64,000 nucleotides of DNA from assembly GCF_947488025.1 (NCBI RefSeq), contig NZ_CANKYS010000003.1:124001-188000 (forward strand), in the 5' to 3' direction. Positions 52,165 through 61,082 of this stretch are shown piece after piece (the stretch's first letter is position 1; each line of letters opens with the position of its first letter). Both the position numbers and the translations under genes were made by a program. The DNA is from an uncultured Nocardioides sp. Its GTDB lineage: Bacteria > Actinomycetota > Actinomycetes > Propionibacteriales > Nocardioidaceae. The notes beneath the pieces are model-generated. The model saw only the letters and a program-made list of their open reading frames with translations. It did no database searches and was not told the origin of the DNA.

Positions 52165-53682
52165 ATGCTGGGGTTCTGCAAGGGGGAACTGCGCCACCGG
52201 TGCCGGACGGGGATCACGGGGCTCGCCTCGTTCCTGGTCCTGGTCTGGATCGGTTCGGGGACAGAGGGGGCGTGGTGGGCACCGCCGACGGCGTCGACGG
52301 TCCCCACGCTCGGGGAGGGCGTCGTGAGCGGGGTCTTCGTCGCCGCCGCCGGGTGCACTGCGCTGGTCATGTGGCGCAAGCACGCCGGCGCGGTGGCGGG
52401 GTGGACGGTCGCGACCGGGGCACTCGTGGCCGCGCAGGCGCTCGTCGTCACGCTCATCGCGCTGCACAGCGAGCCACCTCGAGGTTCGCTCACCCAGGCG
52501 CTGCTCCTCTCGGTGGGGATGCTCGGGATGATCGGCGTGGTGGTCCCGCTGCTCGCACCGGAGCGCGCTCGACGCGTCGTCGACGAGACCTTCGTCATCG
52601 GGCTCGGGCTCGGCCTGGTGGCGGCAGGCCACCTCCTGCTGCAGTTCCCACGGGTGCACCCGCCGTCCCCGGCAATGCAGCTGCTCGTCGGGGTGCTCCT
52701 CTCGACCCATCTGCTGGCCGCGGTCCTGGTGCTGCAGCAGCGCACGGCGTCGCGTCCGATCAGCGCGTTGCTCCTCGCCACGGTGGGCGTGGTCGTCCTG
52801 GGCCAGCTGGTCCCGCCGACCGGCCTCGCCGGCGGCGGCATCGACGCCGGCCTGTGGCTGGCGCGCACGGCCGTCGGAGCCGCGTGGCTCGGCATGGCCT
52901 GGGCGGCCCTGCGCCGCACCCTCGAGGAGGAGCGGCAGCGCATCGACTCCTTCGAGCACGTGCTCGTCGACGCCACCCGCGAGCAGCGCGAGCGGCTCCA
53001 CGAGCTGCGCAGCACGATCTCCGGCCTGGTCACCGGTTCGTCGCTGCTCGACCGCGACGACCTCACCAGCGAGGCGCGCGAGCGACTGTGGGCCTCGATG
53101 CGCCGCGAGCTCGACCGCATGGAGCGGATGCTCGCCGGTGCCGGTCCGCAGGTCGCGGACCTGCGCCTCGACGACGCGCTGGGCCAGATCCTCGACCTGC
53201 AGCGGCTCAAGGGCCGTCGCGTCGAGCTGCACTCCACCGGTGACGTCGTCCGGGCTCCCTTCGACGCCCTGGCCGAGGTGCTCAACATCCTCGTGGACAA
53301 CGCCGCCAAGCACGGAGGCACCGACGAGAGCCTGGTGGAGGTGATGCGGCGCGACGAGGAGACGGTCGACATCACGGTGACCGACTTCGGGCGCGGCATC
53401 CCCCACGAGCAGCGGCCACAGATCTTCGAGTGGGGCAAGCGCGGCACCGAGTCGCGCGGTGAGGGCATCGGCCTCAACGTCGCCCGGCGCCTCGTGACCG
53501 AGGCCGGCGGGTCGCTGCGGCTCGCCGACCGCGACGGTGCGGGGTCGTCGTTCGTGATCTCCCTGCCCGCGGCCCGCCGCTCGCCGGAGAACGACCCGGA
53601 ACCGCCGCGGCTCGTGAAGCCCGGCCTGGTCACGCCCCGCCTGACGATGGAGGACGGCCGTGCCTGGCGCGTCACGGGGTGA
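52165..53682 (+). CDS. Membrane sensor histidine kinase
   Basis: 505 residues: six to seven membrane helices in the first 250 (for example LASFLVLVWIGSG, VVSGVFVAAAGCTALVMW, ISALLLATVGVVVLGQLV) with little extracytoplasmic sequence, then a coiled linker, H279 in ERLHELRSTISGL, and an HATPase domain (NILVDNAAKHGG, DFGRGIPHEQRPQIFEWGKRG, EGIGLNVARRLV). The signal is probably sensed in the membrane. ATG 52165 follows GGGGGG; TTG 51997 is rejected as start. It overlaps the response regulator by 23 bases. Confidence 0.85.
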   Translation: MLGFCKGELRHRCRTGITGLASFLVLVWIGSGTEGAWWAPPTASTVPTLGEGVVSGVFVAAAGCTALVMWRKHAGAVAGWTVATGALVAAQALVVTLIALHSEPPRGSLTQALLLSVGMLGMIGVVVPLLAPERARRVVDETFVIGLGLGLVAAGHLLLQFPRVHPPSPAMQLLVGVLLSTHLLAAVLVLQQRTASRPISALLLATVGVVVLGQLVPPTGLAGGGIDAGLWLARTAVGAAWLGMAWAALRRTLEEERQRIDSFEHVLVDATREQRERLHELRSTISGLVTGSSLLDRDDLTSEARERLWASMRRELDRMERMLAGAGPQVADLRLDDALGQILDLQRLKGRRVELHSTGDVVRAPFDALAEVLNILVDNAAKHGGTDESLVEVMRRDEETVDITVTDFGRGIPHEQRPQIFEWGKRGTESRGEGIGLNVARRLVTEAGGSLRLADRDGAGSSFVISLPAARRSPENDPEPPRLVKPGLVTPRLTMEDGRAWRVTG

Positions 53683-54343
53683 GCACCGCGTCCTGATCAT
53701 CGACGACCACGTGCTCTTCGCGGAGTCGCTCGAGCTCGCCCTCTCCCTGGAGGGCTACGACGTACGACGTCTGGAGGCGCCCGACGAGGGCGGGTCGATG
53801 GCCACGCTGAGGTCGCTGGCGCTGCGGGCCAACCCCCGCACGGTGCTCCTCGACCTCGACCTCGGCCGCTTCGGCGACGGGATGAACCTCGTCGCGCCCC
53901 TCGCCCGGGCCAACGCCAACGTGGTCGTGCTGACCGCGTCGGAGGACGTCGGCCGCTGGGGCGCGTGCATGCGGCTGGGCGCGCGCAAGGTGCTGTCCAA
54001 GACTGGCGCACTCCAGCAGGCGCTCGCCACGGTGCGGCGGCTGCACCAGGGGTTGCCCGTCGTCACCCGCGAGGAGCTGGAGTCGCTGCTCGAGGCGTGG
54101 GCCCGCGACCGCCAGGCCCACGACGACGTACGCCGTCGGCTCGACCTGCTCACCCCGCGCGAGCGCCAGGTCCTCGGCGCGCTCATCGAGGGCCGCACGG
54201 TGCGTGCGATCGCCCAGGACAGCGTGGTGTCCGAGGCCACGGTCCGGACGCAGGTGAAGTCGATCCTCGGCAAGCTCGAGGTGTCCTCGCAGCTCGCTGC
54301 CGTCGGCATGGCCAACCAGGTCGGCTGGAAGGTCGGCGCCTGA
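53660..54343 (+). CDS. LuxR/NarL-type response regulator partner of the upstream kinase
   Basis: 227 residues. Receiver with D15/D16 (LIIDDHVLFAESL), phospho-acceptor D65 (VLLDLDLGRFGDG), VVLTASED and KVLSKTG; helix-turn-helix LTPRERQVLGALIEGRTVRAIAQDSVVSEATVRTQVKSILGKL. GTG 53660 has GGAGG 5-9 bases upstream and overlaps the kinase end, showing a kinase-regulator operon. Its helix-turn-helix resembles that of the LuxR protein at 50942-51718, so both may read similar sites. Confidence 0.87.
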   Translation: MPGASRGEHRVLIIDDHVLFAESLELALSLEGYDVRRLEAPDEGGSMATLRSLALRANPRTVLLDLDLGRFGDGMNLVAPLARANANVVVLTASEDVGRWGACMRLGARKVLSKTGALQQALATVRRLHQGLPVVTREELESLLEAWARDRQAHDDVRRRLDLLTPRERQVLGALIEGRTVRAIAQDSVVSEATVRTQVKSILGKLEVSSQLAAVGMANQVGWKVGA

Positions 54344-54761
54344 GCCGACCGGCTCGCCAGCTCCGTCAGCTCCCTGGCGCGGCGCCCGCCCCTGCGCGAA
54401 CCCGGACCGTCGTGGACGTCGTGCGCGCACGGAACGCGGCGGTCGAGGAGGGGGACCTCGACCGCCGCCCACTGGTTCACATCGGTTCCGGGTGACGAAG
54501 CGTGGGGTTCCGCGTCACGCCAGCGGCCACCAGGAGGCGGCCAGTGCGGGGCTGGCCCGAGAAGAGCGAACCAGTGTGTGGTGCACCTCTTCGAGAGTAG
54601 GTCCGCCCGACCTGACCTGCCCATCCCTTCGAATGGGTATCTCCCGGGCCTGCACGGCTTTCGCTCATTTGCGGCATGCCCGCACGGACGGGCGTTCCTA
54701 GGCTCGCTGCAAGGTCAGCAACGGGGTGCCTTGGGCGGTGTCCCGGAGGGGGGTTGATGAG
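54344..54761. promoter_or_regulatory. 418-base gap before the sugar transferase gene
   Basis: No gene is supported. It holds a terminator (54438-54466), an AT-rich motif GAATGGGTATC (54631-54641) in low-GC context, and a -10 box TAGGCT (54699-54704) about 60 bases after the motif, giving the transferase a leader of about 50 bases. Confidence 0.45.
54438..54466 (+). terminator. Hairpin after the response regulator gene
   Basis: GGCGGTCGAGG/CCTCGACCGCC, a perfect 11-base stem with a 7-base loop, lies about 95 bases past the stop at 54343. Confidence 0.6.
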
Positions 54762-56354
54762 ATGACGCAGGTCGTGAGCGACAGGGTCGCCGAGGTGGTC
54801 TCCGAGGTGGCGGCCGGGCTGGTGCCCGACATCGTCGCCGAGGCGGCCACCGCGGAAGGCGGCCTGCTCGACAGGCAGGTTCCCCGCCCACGTGGGGTCA
54901 CCACGCTGCCGCTCGTGGCACCCGTCGCGCTCGCGCCCGAGCCGGTCCTCGCTCCCGTCCCCGCCCCCGTCCTCGAGCCGGTGGTGGAGCCGGTCCCTGC
55001 CGAGCCGCGAGCGCGTCAGACCGTCGCCCGGCCGGCCCCGACGTGGCCGGCGCCCGCGCTCGACCTGCTGCTCGCGCTGGCGCTCGCCGCCGGCTCGGTC
55101 GCACAGGGGTGGCTCGAGCTCCCTGTCGCCCTCGCGACCGCCCTGGCGTGGCCGCCGCTGCTCGCGGTGTCCGGTCGCTACCGCCGACAGGCCCTGGGCC
55201 AGTCCCGGGCGGCCCGGGCCGCCGTGGTGCTCCGCGCCGGCGCCCGCACGGCGGTGCTCACGCTCGCGGTCTCGCCCCTGCTGTGGCACGCCGACCCGCT
55301 GCCGCTCGCTGCTTTCGTGGCCGCCCTGACCGTCACGAGCGGCCTGCCGTTCGTCGCCGGCGTACGTCGTCCGCGTCCCCGGGTGGTCCTGGCCGGCCGG
55401 CCGCGCGACGTGCGTGATGCCGTGGCGCAGCTCCGGGCCAGCGGGTCCCACGAGGTGGTGGCCGCGTGCCTCACCCGCTCCTCCAAGACCCCGGTCGAGG
55501 GCGACGTCCCGGTCTACGTCGGGCTCGAGGCGTCCTCGACCGCGGCCCACGACCACGGCGCCGACGCGCTCGTCGTGCTGCCCGGGGCGAAGCTCTCGCC
55601 CGTCGAGGTGCGGCGACTGCACTGGTCGCTGTCCGGGATGGGCACCGAGCTCTTCCTCGGCACGGGGCTGCTGGACGTGGAGCCGCAGCGGACCCGGGTG
55701 ATGTCGACGGCCGGTCTCGGCGTGCTGCACGTCGGCAAGCCCGCCCTCCGCGGACCGCGCCGCCTCCTGAAGGACCTCGTGGAGCGTGCCCTCGCCCTCG
55801 TCGCACTCGTCATGGCCCTGCCGGTCCTCGCCGCGCTCGCCGTGGCCGTCCGGATGGAGACCCCCGGCCCCGCGTTCTTCCGCCAGGAGCGCATCGGCCG
55901 TGACGGCGTCCCGTTCACGATGCTCAAGCTGCGCTCGATGGGCGTCGACGCCGAGACGGCACGGCTGGGGCTGACCGACGAGAACGAGAAGGACGGCGTC
56001 CTGTTCAAGATCGCGCAGGACCCGCGGATCACGCCGCTGGGCAGCAAGCTGCGCCGCTACTCGCTCGACGAGCTGCCGCAGCTGTGGAACGTGGTCCGGG
56101 GCGACATGTCCCTCGTCGGCCCCCGTCCGGCCCTGCCGTGCGAGGTCGCCCGCTACGACGTCGACCCGCGCCGGCGGCTCGTGGTCAAGCCGGGGGTGAC
56201 CGGCCTGTGGCAGGTGTCGGGCCGCTCCGACCTCACCTGGGCCGAGTCGGTCCGCCTGGACCTCAAGTACGTCGAGAACTGGTCGCTGCGCTCCGACGTC
56301 TCGATCCTCTTCCGCACGGTGCGTGCCGTGCTCAGCCACCGCGGCGCGTACTGA
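54762..56354 (+). CDS. Polyprenyl-phosphate sugar-1-phosphate transferase (exopolysaccharide priming)
   Basis: 530 residues. The first 100 are acidic and Pro/Ala/Val-rich; then four membrane helices and a nucleotide-fold-like region; the last 200 (from about 330) are the bacterial sugar transferase domain: RLLKDLVERALALVALVMALPVL, FRQERIGRDGVPFTMLKLRSM, YSLDELPQLWNVVRGDMSLVGPRPALP, KPGVTGLWQVSGRSDLTW. It primes repeat-unit synthesis by moving a sugar phosphate to undecaprenyl phosphate. Length and layout fit the WcaJ/CpsE class. ATG 54762 lies 9-10 bases after GGAGGGGGG. Confidence 0.88.
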   Translation: MTQVVSDRVAEVVSEVAAGLVPDIVAEAATAEGGLLDRQVPRPRGVTTLPLVAPVALAPEPVLAPVPAPVLEPVVEPVPAEPRARQTVARPAPTWPAPALDLLLALALAAGSVAQGWLELPVALATALAWPPLLAVSGRYRRQALGQSRAARAAVVLRAGARTAVLTLAVSPLLWHADPLPLAAFVAALTVTSGLPFVAGVRRPRPRVVLAGRPRDVRDAVAQLRASGSHEVVAACLTRSSKTPVEGDVPVYVGLEASSTAAHDHGADALVVLPGAKLSPVEVRRLHWSLSGMGTELFLGTGLLDVEPQRTRVMSTAGLGVLHVGKPALRGPRRLLKDLVERALALVALVMALPVLAALAVAVRMETPGPAFFRQERIGRDGVPFTMLKLRSMGVDAETARLGLTDENEKDGVLFKIAQDPRITPLGSKLRRYSLDELPQLWNVVRGDMSLVGPRPALPCEVARYDVDPRRRLVVKPGVTGLWQVSGRSDLTWAESVRLDLKYVENWSLRSDVSILFRTVRAVLSHRGAY

Positions 56355-56400
56355 GCGCGCAGCACCAGTCTCGTCGACGACCGTGGGGGTCGAGCACCTG

Positions 56401-57147
56401 ATGAACACCAGACCTGTGACGGTCGCCGTGATCGGCGTCGTGGCCAGCCTTCTCCTCGGCGGTTGCGGCGCCGACGGGGCGTCCCCGGACACCGCACCAC
56501 CGGGTGCTGCGCCGCCGGAGTCCGCTGCCGCGTCGCCATCCGCCTCGGAGCAGGCGAAGGACCGCAAGGGCCGCGGCGGCGAGGATCGTGCCGCCGGTCG
56601 GGGCCAGACCTCCGACCGGACCGACGACGAGCCCGACGCCCCGACCGACTCGACCGAGGAGCCGGCGCCCGCGGCGGGTGCCTCGCCGAGCCCCGGCTCG
56701 GCTCCCGCGCTCGAGATGCCGGAGGCCCCCGAGGCCACGGTCAGCAGCCTCTCGGAGCTCCTCTCGCCGTCCAACCCCGCTCCGCTCGTCGCGACGCCGC
56801 TCCCCCGTGCCGCGAGCGCGCAGGGTCGGCTCCTGAGCGGGTTCCCCGCCGCGCTGCGCCCGACCCGGGCCACGCGGGTGCAGAGCAGCAGCGTCTCGCC
56901 GTCGGACGACCGGTTGCAGGTCGGGCTGGTGGCGACGTCGTCCCAGTCGCCGGCGCAGGTGCTGCTCGCCTACCGCACCCGCCTGGCCCGTCGGGGCATG
57001 ACGGAGACGGCGACCCCGCCGAGCGTCGCGGGCTCCCAGGCGGCCGCCTTCCGGCGGGACGGCAGCGTCGTGACCGTCACGGTCACCCCGCGAGGCTCCG
57101 GGACGAGCTACTCCGTCCACGCCTCGCTGCGCGCCGAGCGCGGGTGA
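56401..57147 (+). CDS. Lipoprotein with disordered linker
   Basis: 248 residues: a lipobox in SLLLGGCGADG, about 100 residues of Pro/Ala/Ser/Asp-rich linker, then a small domain of about 85 residues (SSVSPSDDRLQVGLVATSSQSPAQVLLAYRTRLARRGMTETA ... FRRDGSVVTVTVTPRGSGTSYSVHASL) with an alpha-beta pattern. Family not recognised. It lies between the sugar transferase and the MFS gene (6 bases from the latter), so it may be an envelope accessory protein of the polysaccharide locus. Confidence 0.65.
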   Translation: MNTRPVTVAVIGVVASLLLGGCGADGASPDTAPPGAAPPESAAASPSASEQAKDRKGRGGEDRAAGRGQTSDRTDDEPDAPTDSTEEPAPAAGASPSPGSAPALEMPEAPEATVSSLSELLSPSNPAPLVATPLPRAASAQGRLLSGFPAALRPTRATRVQSSSVSPSDDRLQVGLVATSSQSPAQVLLAYRTRLARRGMTETATPPSVAGSQAAAFRRDGSVVTVTVTPRGSGTSYSVHASLRAERG

Positions 57148-57153
57148 GCGCGG

Positions 57154-58416
57154 GTGTACATCTCCGTCCGCGACCGGCCCGCCGGCGGCACCACCGCGCA
57201 CGGCTCGACCTCGACCCGGCCCCCCGTCGGGCGGGTCGTCCTCACGCTCGGCGTGGTGTCGCTCCTGACCGACGTCTCGTCGGAGTCGGTCTCCGCGATC
57301 CTGCCGCTCTACCTCACCGCGGTCGTCGGCCTCACGCCGGTGGCGTACGGCCTCATCGACGGCCTCTACCAAGGGGTCAGCGCCCTGGTCCGCCTCGGCG
57401 GCGGGTGGCTGGCCGACGCCTCGGACCGCCCCAAGTGGGTGGCGTTCCTCGGCTACGGGCTGTCGGCCGTCGCGCGCGTGTTCCTGCTCTTCGCCTCCGG
57501 CGCCGCCGGGATCGCCGCCGTGGTCACCGCCGACCGGATCGGCAAGGGCATCCGGACGGCCCCGCGCGACGCGATGATCAGCACCGCGACACCCACCGAG
57601 CACCTCGGCCGCGCCTTCGGCGTGCACCGGATGCTCGACACGATCGGTGCCGCCCTCGGTCCGCTGATCGCCTTCGGCCTGCTGTGGCTCGTGCCCGGTG
57701 GCTACTCCGTCGTGCTCGTGGTCTCGCTCGCCTTCGCGATCGCCGGGGTGGCCCTCCTCGGCCTGCTCGGGCCGGACGTGCGGGCCCGGCGCGAGGCAGC
57801 GGCCCGGAGCGGACCCACGCCCCCACCGTTCCGCTGGCGCGACCTGACCGACGCGCGGCTGCGACCGCTGCTCGTCGTGGCGGGCGTGCTCGGCCTGTTG
57901 ACCATCGGCGACGGGTTCATCTACCTCGCCCTGCTCGACCACGGTGGCGTCAACGTGACCTGGTTCCCCCTCTTCTACGTCGGCACCAACGTCGCCTACC
58001 TGGTCCTGGCGGTGCCGGTCGGTCGTCTGGCCGACCGGGTCGGGCGGGCGCGCACCCTGGTCGTGGGCCACCTGGCGCTCGTCGGCGCCTACCTGTGTGC
58101 CGTGCTCCCGACCTCGACGGCCGCAGCCACCGTCGGCACGCTGCTCCTGCTGGGCACCTTCTACGCCGCGACCGACGGCGTGATCGCCGCCATCGCCGGC
58201 CGCCTCGTGCCGGCGCAGGCCCGCTCCAGCGGCATCGCCGCCGCGCAGACGGTGGTGGCGCTCGCGCGGATGCTCGCGTCGGCGGGGTTCGGCGTGCTGT
58301 GGCTGCTGCTCGGGCCCACGACGGCCATGGCCACCGTCGCTGCGCTCCTCGTGATCGCGGTCCTCGTGGCCGCGACCCGGATCGCGCGCCTCGACGGCAC
58401 CGCGGTCACGTCATGA
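57154..58416 (+). CDS. MFS transporter
   Basis: 420 residues, about 11-12 helices. LTDVSSESVSAILPLYLTAVVGLTPVAYGLIDGLYQGVSALVRLGGGWLADASDRPKWV is the MFS A-motif region and DRIGKGIRTAPRDAMISTATP is typical of the MFS branch near arabinose/drug exporters. PVGRLADRVGRARTLVVGH repeats the A motif in the second half. Substrate unknown; a surface-polymer precursor or drug is possible. GTG 57154 follows the lipoprotein stop by 6 bases. Confidence 0.83.
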   Translation: MYISVRDRPAGGTTAHGSTSTRPPVGRVVLTLGVVSLLTDVSSESVSAILPLYLTAVVGLTPVAYGLIDGLYQGVSALVRLGGGWLADASDRPKWVAFLGYGLSAVARVFLLFASGAAGIAAVVTADRIGKGIRTAPRDAMISTATPTEHLGRAFGVHRMLDTIGAALGPLIAFGLLWLVPGGYSVVLVVSLAFAIAGVALLGLLGPDVRARREAAARSGPTPPPFRWRDLTDARLRPLLVVAGVLGLLTIGDGFIYLALLDHGGVNVTWFPLFYVGTNVAYLVLAVPVGRLADRVGRARTLVVGHLALVGAYLCAVLPTSTAAATVGTLLLLGTFYAATDGVIAAIAGRLVPAQARSSGIAAAQTVVALARMLASAGFGVLWLLLGPTTAMATVAALLVIAVLVAATRIARLDGTAVTS

Positions 58417-58423
58417 GCAGCCA

Positions 58424-59440
58424 GTGAGCAGCCGCGCCCGGGTCCTGGCCTTCGTCGCGGTGGTCGTGGCGATCGCCGTCGCAGCGACCACCTACGTCGT
58501 CACCGAGCGTCGCGAGGTGCGCGCCGAGCGGGCCGCCGAGCCGGCTGCCGAGCAGGCGCCCATCACGGAAGTGACCGACGGGCCTCGCATCGTGTTCCGG
58601 CACACCGGGCTCGACAGCGAGTACGGCGTCGTGGCCGTGGTGCCGCTCGACGACCCGGGCGGACCCAGGGCGTTCACCGGCGTGACCTGCGACCGCGTCG
58701 CGGCCCGCGCCGAGGGCGCCTCCTGCCTGGTCAGCGACCTCGGCGTCGCGGCGTCGTACGAGGGAGTCGAGCTCGACGCCGACTGGCAGCAGGTCGACAG
58801 CGTCGACCTCCCGGGCATCCCGAGCCGCACGCGGCTGAGCCCGGACGGGACGCTCGCGGCCACGACCGTCTTCGTGGCCGGCCACTCCTACATGTCCACC
58901 GGCTTCTCCACCGCGACCGAGGTGCACGAGTTCGGCGGCGGCGAGCGGTGGGGCAACCTCGAGAAGTTCCAGCTCGTCATCGACGGCCGCGAGGTGAACC
59001 CGGTCGACCGCAACGTGTGGGGGGTGACCTTCGTCGACGACGAGACCTTCTACGCCACCGTCGCCACCGGGGACCGCACGTGGCTGGTCGAGGGCGACCT
59101 CACCGAGCGCACCCTCACCTCGGTGTCCCCCGACGCCGAGTGCCCGGCCCTGTCACCCGACGGCACCCGCGTCGCCTTCAAGGTCGACGTCGATCCCGGA
59201 CGCCGCATCGTGTGGCAGGTCGCCGTGCAGGACCTCGCGACGGGAGACCGCACGCTGCTCGAGGCCGGTCCGCGCGGGATCGACGACCAGGTCGAGTGGC
59301 TCGACGACGACACGCTGATCTACGGGTTGCCGCGGGCCGACGAGCCCGGCGTGACCGACACCTGGGCGGTCGACACCACCCCGGAGGCGACGCCGCGCCT
59401 GCTCATCGAGCAGGCGTGGTCGGCGACCGTCGTGCGCTGA
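58424..59440 (+). CDS. TolB-like beta-propeller protein, membrane-anchored
   Basis: 338 residues. One N-terminal helix (VLAFVAVVVAIAVAATTYVV) anchors or exports it. Propeller-type repeats follow: GIPSRTRLSPDGTLAATTVF, VWGVTFVDDETFYATVATGDRTWLVEGDL, CPALSPDGTRVAFKVD and QVEWLDDDTLIYGLPR, as in TolB/WD40-like Asp-box blades. It may bind a peptide or sugar chain outside the membrane. It starts 7 bases after the MFS stop, so the two are co-transcribed. Confidence 0.72.
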   Translation: MSSRARVLAFVAVVVAIAVAATTYVVTERREVRAERAAEPAAEQAPITEVTDGPRIVFRHTGLDSEYGVVAVVPLDDPGGPRAFTGVTCDRVAARAEGASCLVSDLGVAASYEGVELDADWQQVDSVDLPGIPSRTRLSPDGTLAATTVFVAGHSYMSTGFSTATEVHEFGGGERWGNLEKFQLVIDGREVNPVDRNVWGVTFVDDETFYATVATGDRTWLVEGDLTERTLTSVSPDAECPALSPDGTRVAFKVDVDPGRRIVWQVAVQDLATGDRTLLEAGPRGIDDQVEWLDDDTLIYGLPRADEPGVTDTWAVDTTPEATPRLLIEQAWSATVVR

Positions 59441-59603
59441 GCCGTAGCCCGAGGTGTTACGGCACATTTTGGGGATGTTGCTCCGTTCGCTTGTCGACGC
59501 GCGAGCGCCTGTGGAGGATGCCGGAGACCGCGCGCACCCCCACCCCCACCCCCCTCCCCCCCGCGCGGTCTCGTCCCTGCCCCCGTGTCATCGAGGTTCC
59601 GCC
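59441..59603 (+). promoter_or_regulatory. Leader of the DUF4082/beta-helix gene: AT-rich motif and C-tract hairpin
   Basis: CATTTTGGGGATG (59464-59476) is the longest AT-rich run here. Next, GAGACCGCGCG (59524-59534) pairs perfectly with CGCGCGGTCTC (59562-59572); the 27-base loop is four runs of five or six C separated by single bases. The hairpin ends 31 bases before ATG 59604. The opposite strand has four runs of five or more G and could form a G-quadruplex. Confidence 0.6.
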
Positions 59604-61082
59604 ATGTCGTCCCCGTCGAGTCCCGTCATCTCCCGAGGCCGCAGACGCCTCATCCCCGTCTTCGTCCTCGCAGCCGTCCTCACCGCCCTCGCGCTCGTCG
59701 AGCGCCCCACCCCGTCCGCCCACGGCGAGACCGCCGAGCGGGCGCGGGCCACCGAGGTCGGGCTGCTCCCCCGGCGCGCCCCGGACGCGGCCGTGCGCCG
59801 CGGGCCGGAACGCGAGGTCGGCATGCGCTTCAAGGCCAAGGTCGCCGGCACGGCGGTCGGCGTGCGCTACTTCAAGCCGCGCAAGTCCAGGTCCTCCACC
59901 CCTGAGTCCGCCACCCTGTGGTCGAAGGGCGGCAAGCTCCTGGCCCGGACGACGCTGGACCGGGTCAAGGGCACGGGCTGGAAGAAGGTCGGCTTCGACT
60001 CCGGCGTGCAGCTCGCCGCGGGCAGGAGCTACGTGGTCTCGGTGCACACCGGCCCCAAGGGGATCCACCCCGCCACCCCGGGCGGCTTCAGCAAGGCCAG
60101 GAGCAACGCCCATCTGCGTGCCCCGGCCGGCCGCAACGGCATGACGCGACCCGGCAGCAAGGCGCGGTTCCCGCGCTACGAGGCTCCGCGCAACACCAAC
60201 TACTGGGTCGACGTGCGCTTCGTCCCGGCGGACGCAGAGACCGCGCCCACCCCGACCCCGACCCCGACCCCGACCGCGACGCCCACCACGCCGCCGCCCG
60301 GCGGGTGGCCCGGCCCCGACAACACCGGCGTACCGGCCGGCACCGCCCTCACGCCCTACACCGGTCCGTGCACGATCACCTCACCCCGCACGCTGTCCGC
60401 CGTGGACGCCACGGCTCGCTGCGGCGAGCTGGTCGTCAACACGATGGGTGTCACCATCGAGAAGTCCCTGGTGCCGAGGGTGCAGTCGATCTACGGCGAC
60501 GGCGACAGCTCGGTGACCATCACCGACTCGGACGTGCGAGCCGGCGCCACGTCGACGGGGGCGCTGTGGGGCTACAACATCACCGCCCGCCGCGTCGACG
60601 TCACCGGTGGGCAGCACAGCTTCCACTGCAACGACGACTGCGAGGTCACCGACTCGTGGCTGCACGACCAGTACAACCCCGACGGCGGGAGCTACCACAA
60701 CAACGCCTTCATCTCGAACGGCGGCAGCAACATGGTGGTGCGACGCAACACGCTCCACTGCACGGCGACCCTCAACAGCACCGACGGTGGCTGCACGGCC
60801 GACGTCTCCCTCTTCGGCGACTTCGGTCCCATCGACAACGTCACGATCGACAACAATTTCCTGCGCGCCAACAACTCGTCGATCTCCTACTGCGCCTACG
60901 GCGGTGACTCCGACTCCAAGCCCTACACGGCCACCAACGTGCGCTTCACCAACAACGTCTTCGAGCGCGGCCCCAACCGCAGGTGCGGCGTCTACGGACC
61001 GGTGACGTCGTTCGACCGCAACGCGGCCGGCAACGTGTGGACCGGCAACGTGTGGGACTCCGGCGAGGCGGTGAACCCCTAG
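59604..61082 (+). CDS. Secreted DUF4082 plus right-handed beta-helix protein
   Basis: 492 residues: signal/anchor (LIPVFVLAAVLTALALV), DUF4082 domain at about 60-215 (REVGMRFKAKVAGTAVGVRYFKP, SATLWSKGGKLLARTTLD, GWKKVGFDSGVQLAAGRSYVVS, NTNYWVDVRFVP), a TPTPTPT linker, then a parallel beta-helix (ITDSDVRAG, YNITARRVDVTGGQHSFHC, MVVRRNTLHC, VTIDNNFLRANN, VRFTNNVFERG). Such proteins bind or cleave extracellular polysaccharide. The C-terminal half is paralogous to the gene at 63481. ATG 59604 is the start; the stop shares CTAG with the convergent methyltransferase. Confidence 0.83.
   Translation: MSSPSSPVISRGRRRLIPVFVLAAVLTALALVERPTPSAHGETAERARATEVGLLPRRAPDAAVRRGPEREVGMRFKAKVAGTAVGVRYFKPRKSRSSTPESATLWSKGGKLLARTTLDRVKGTGWKKVGFDSGVQLAAGRSYVVSVHTGPKGIHPATPGGFSKARSNAHLRAPAGRNGMTRPGSKARFPRYEAPRNTNYWVDVRFVPADAETAPTPTPTPTPTATPTTPPPGGWPGPDNTGVPAGTALTPYTGPCTITSPRTLSAVDATARCGELVVNTMGVTIEKSLVPRVQSIYGDGDSSVTITDSDVRAGATSTGALWGYNITARRVDVTGGQHSFHCNDDCEVTDSWLHDQYNPDGGSYHNNAFISNGGSNMVVRRNTLHCTATLNSTDGGCTADVSLFGDFGPIDNVTIDNNFLRANNSSISYCAYGGDSDSKPYTATNVRFTNNVFERGPNRRCGVYGPVTSFDRNAAGNVWTGNVWDSGEAVNP

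Noticed and set aside
60245..60300. Direct repeats resembling a CRISPR or satellite
   Set aside because: They are Thr-Pro codons in the linker of the DUF4082/beta-helix protein; no repeat-spacer pattern exists.
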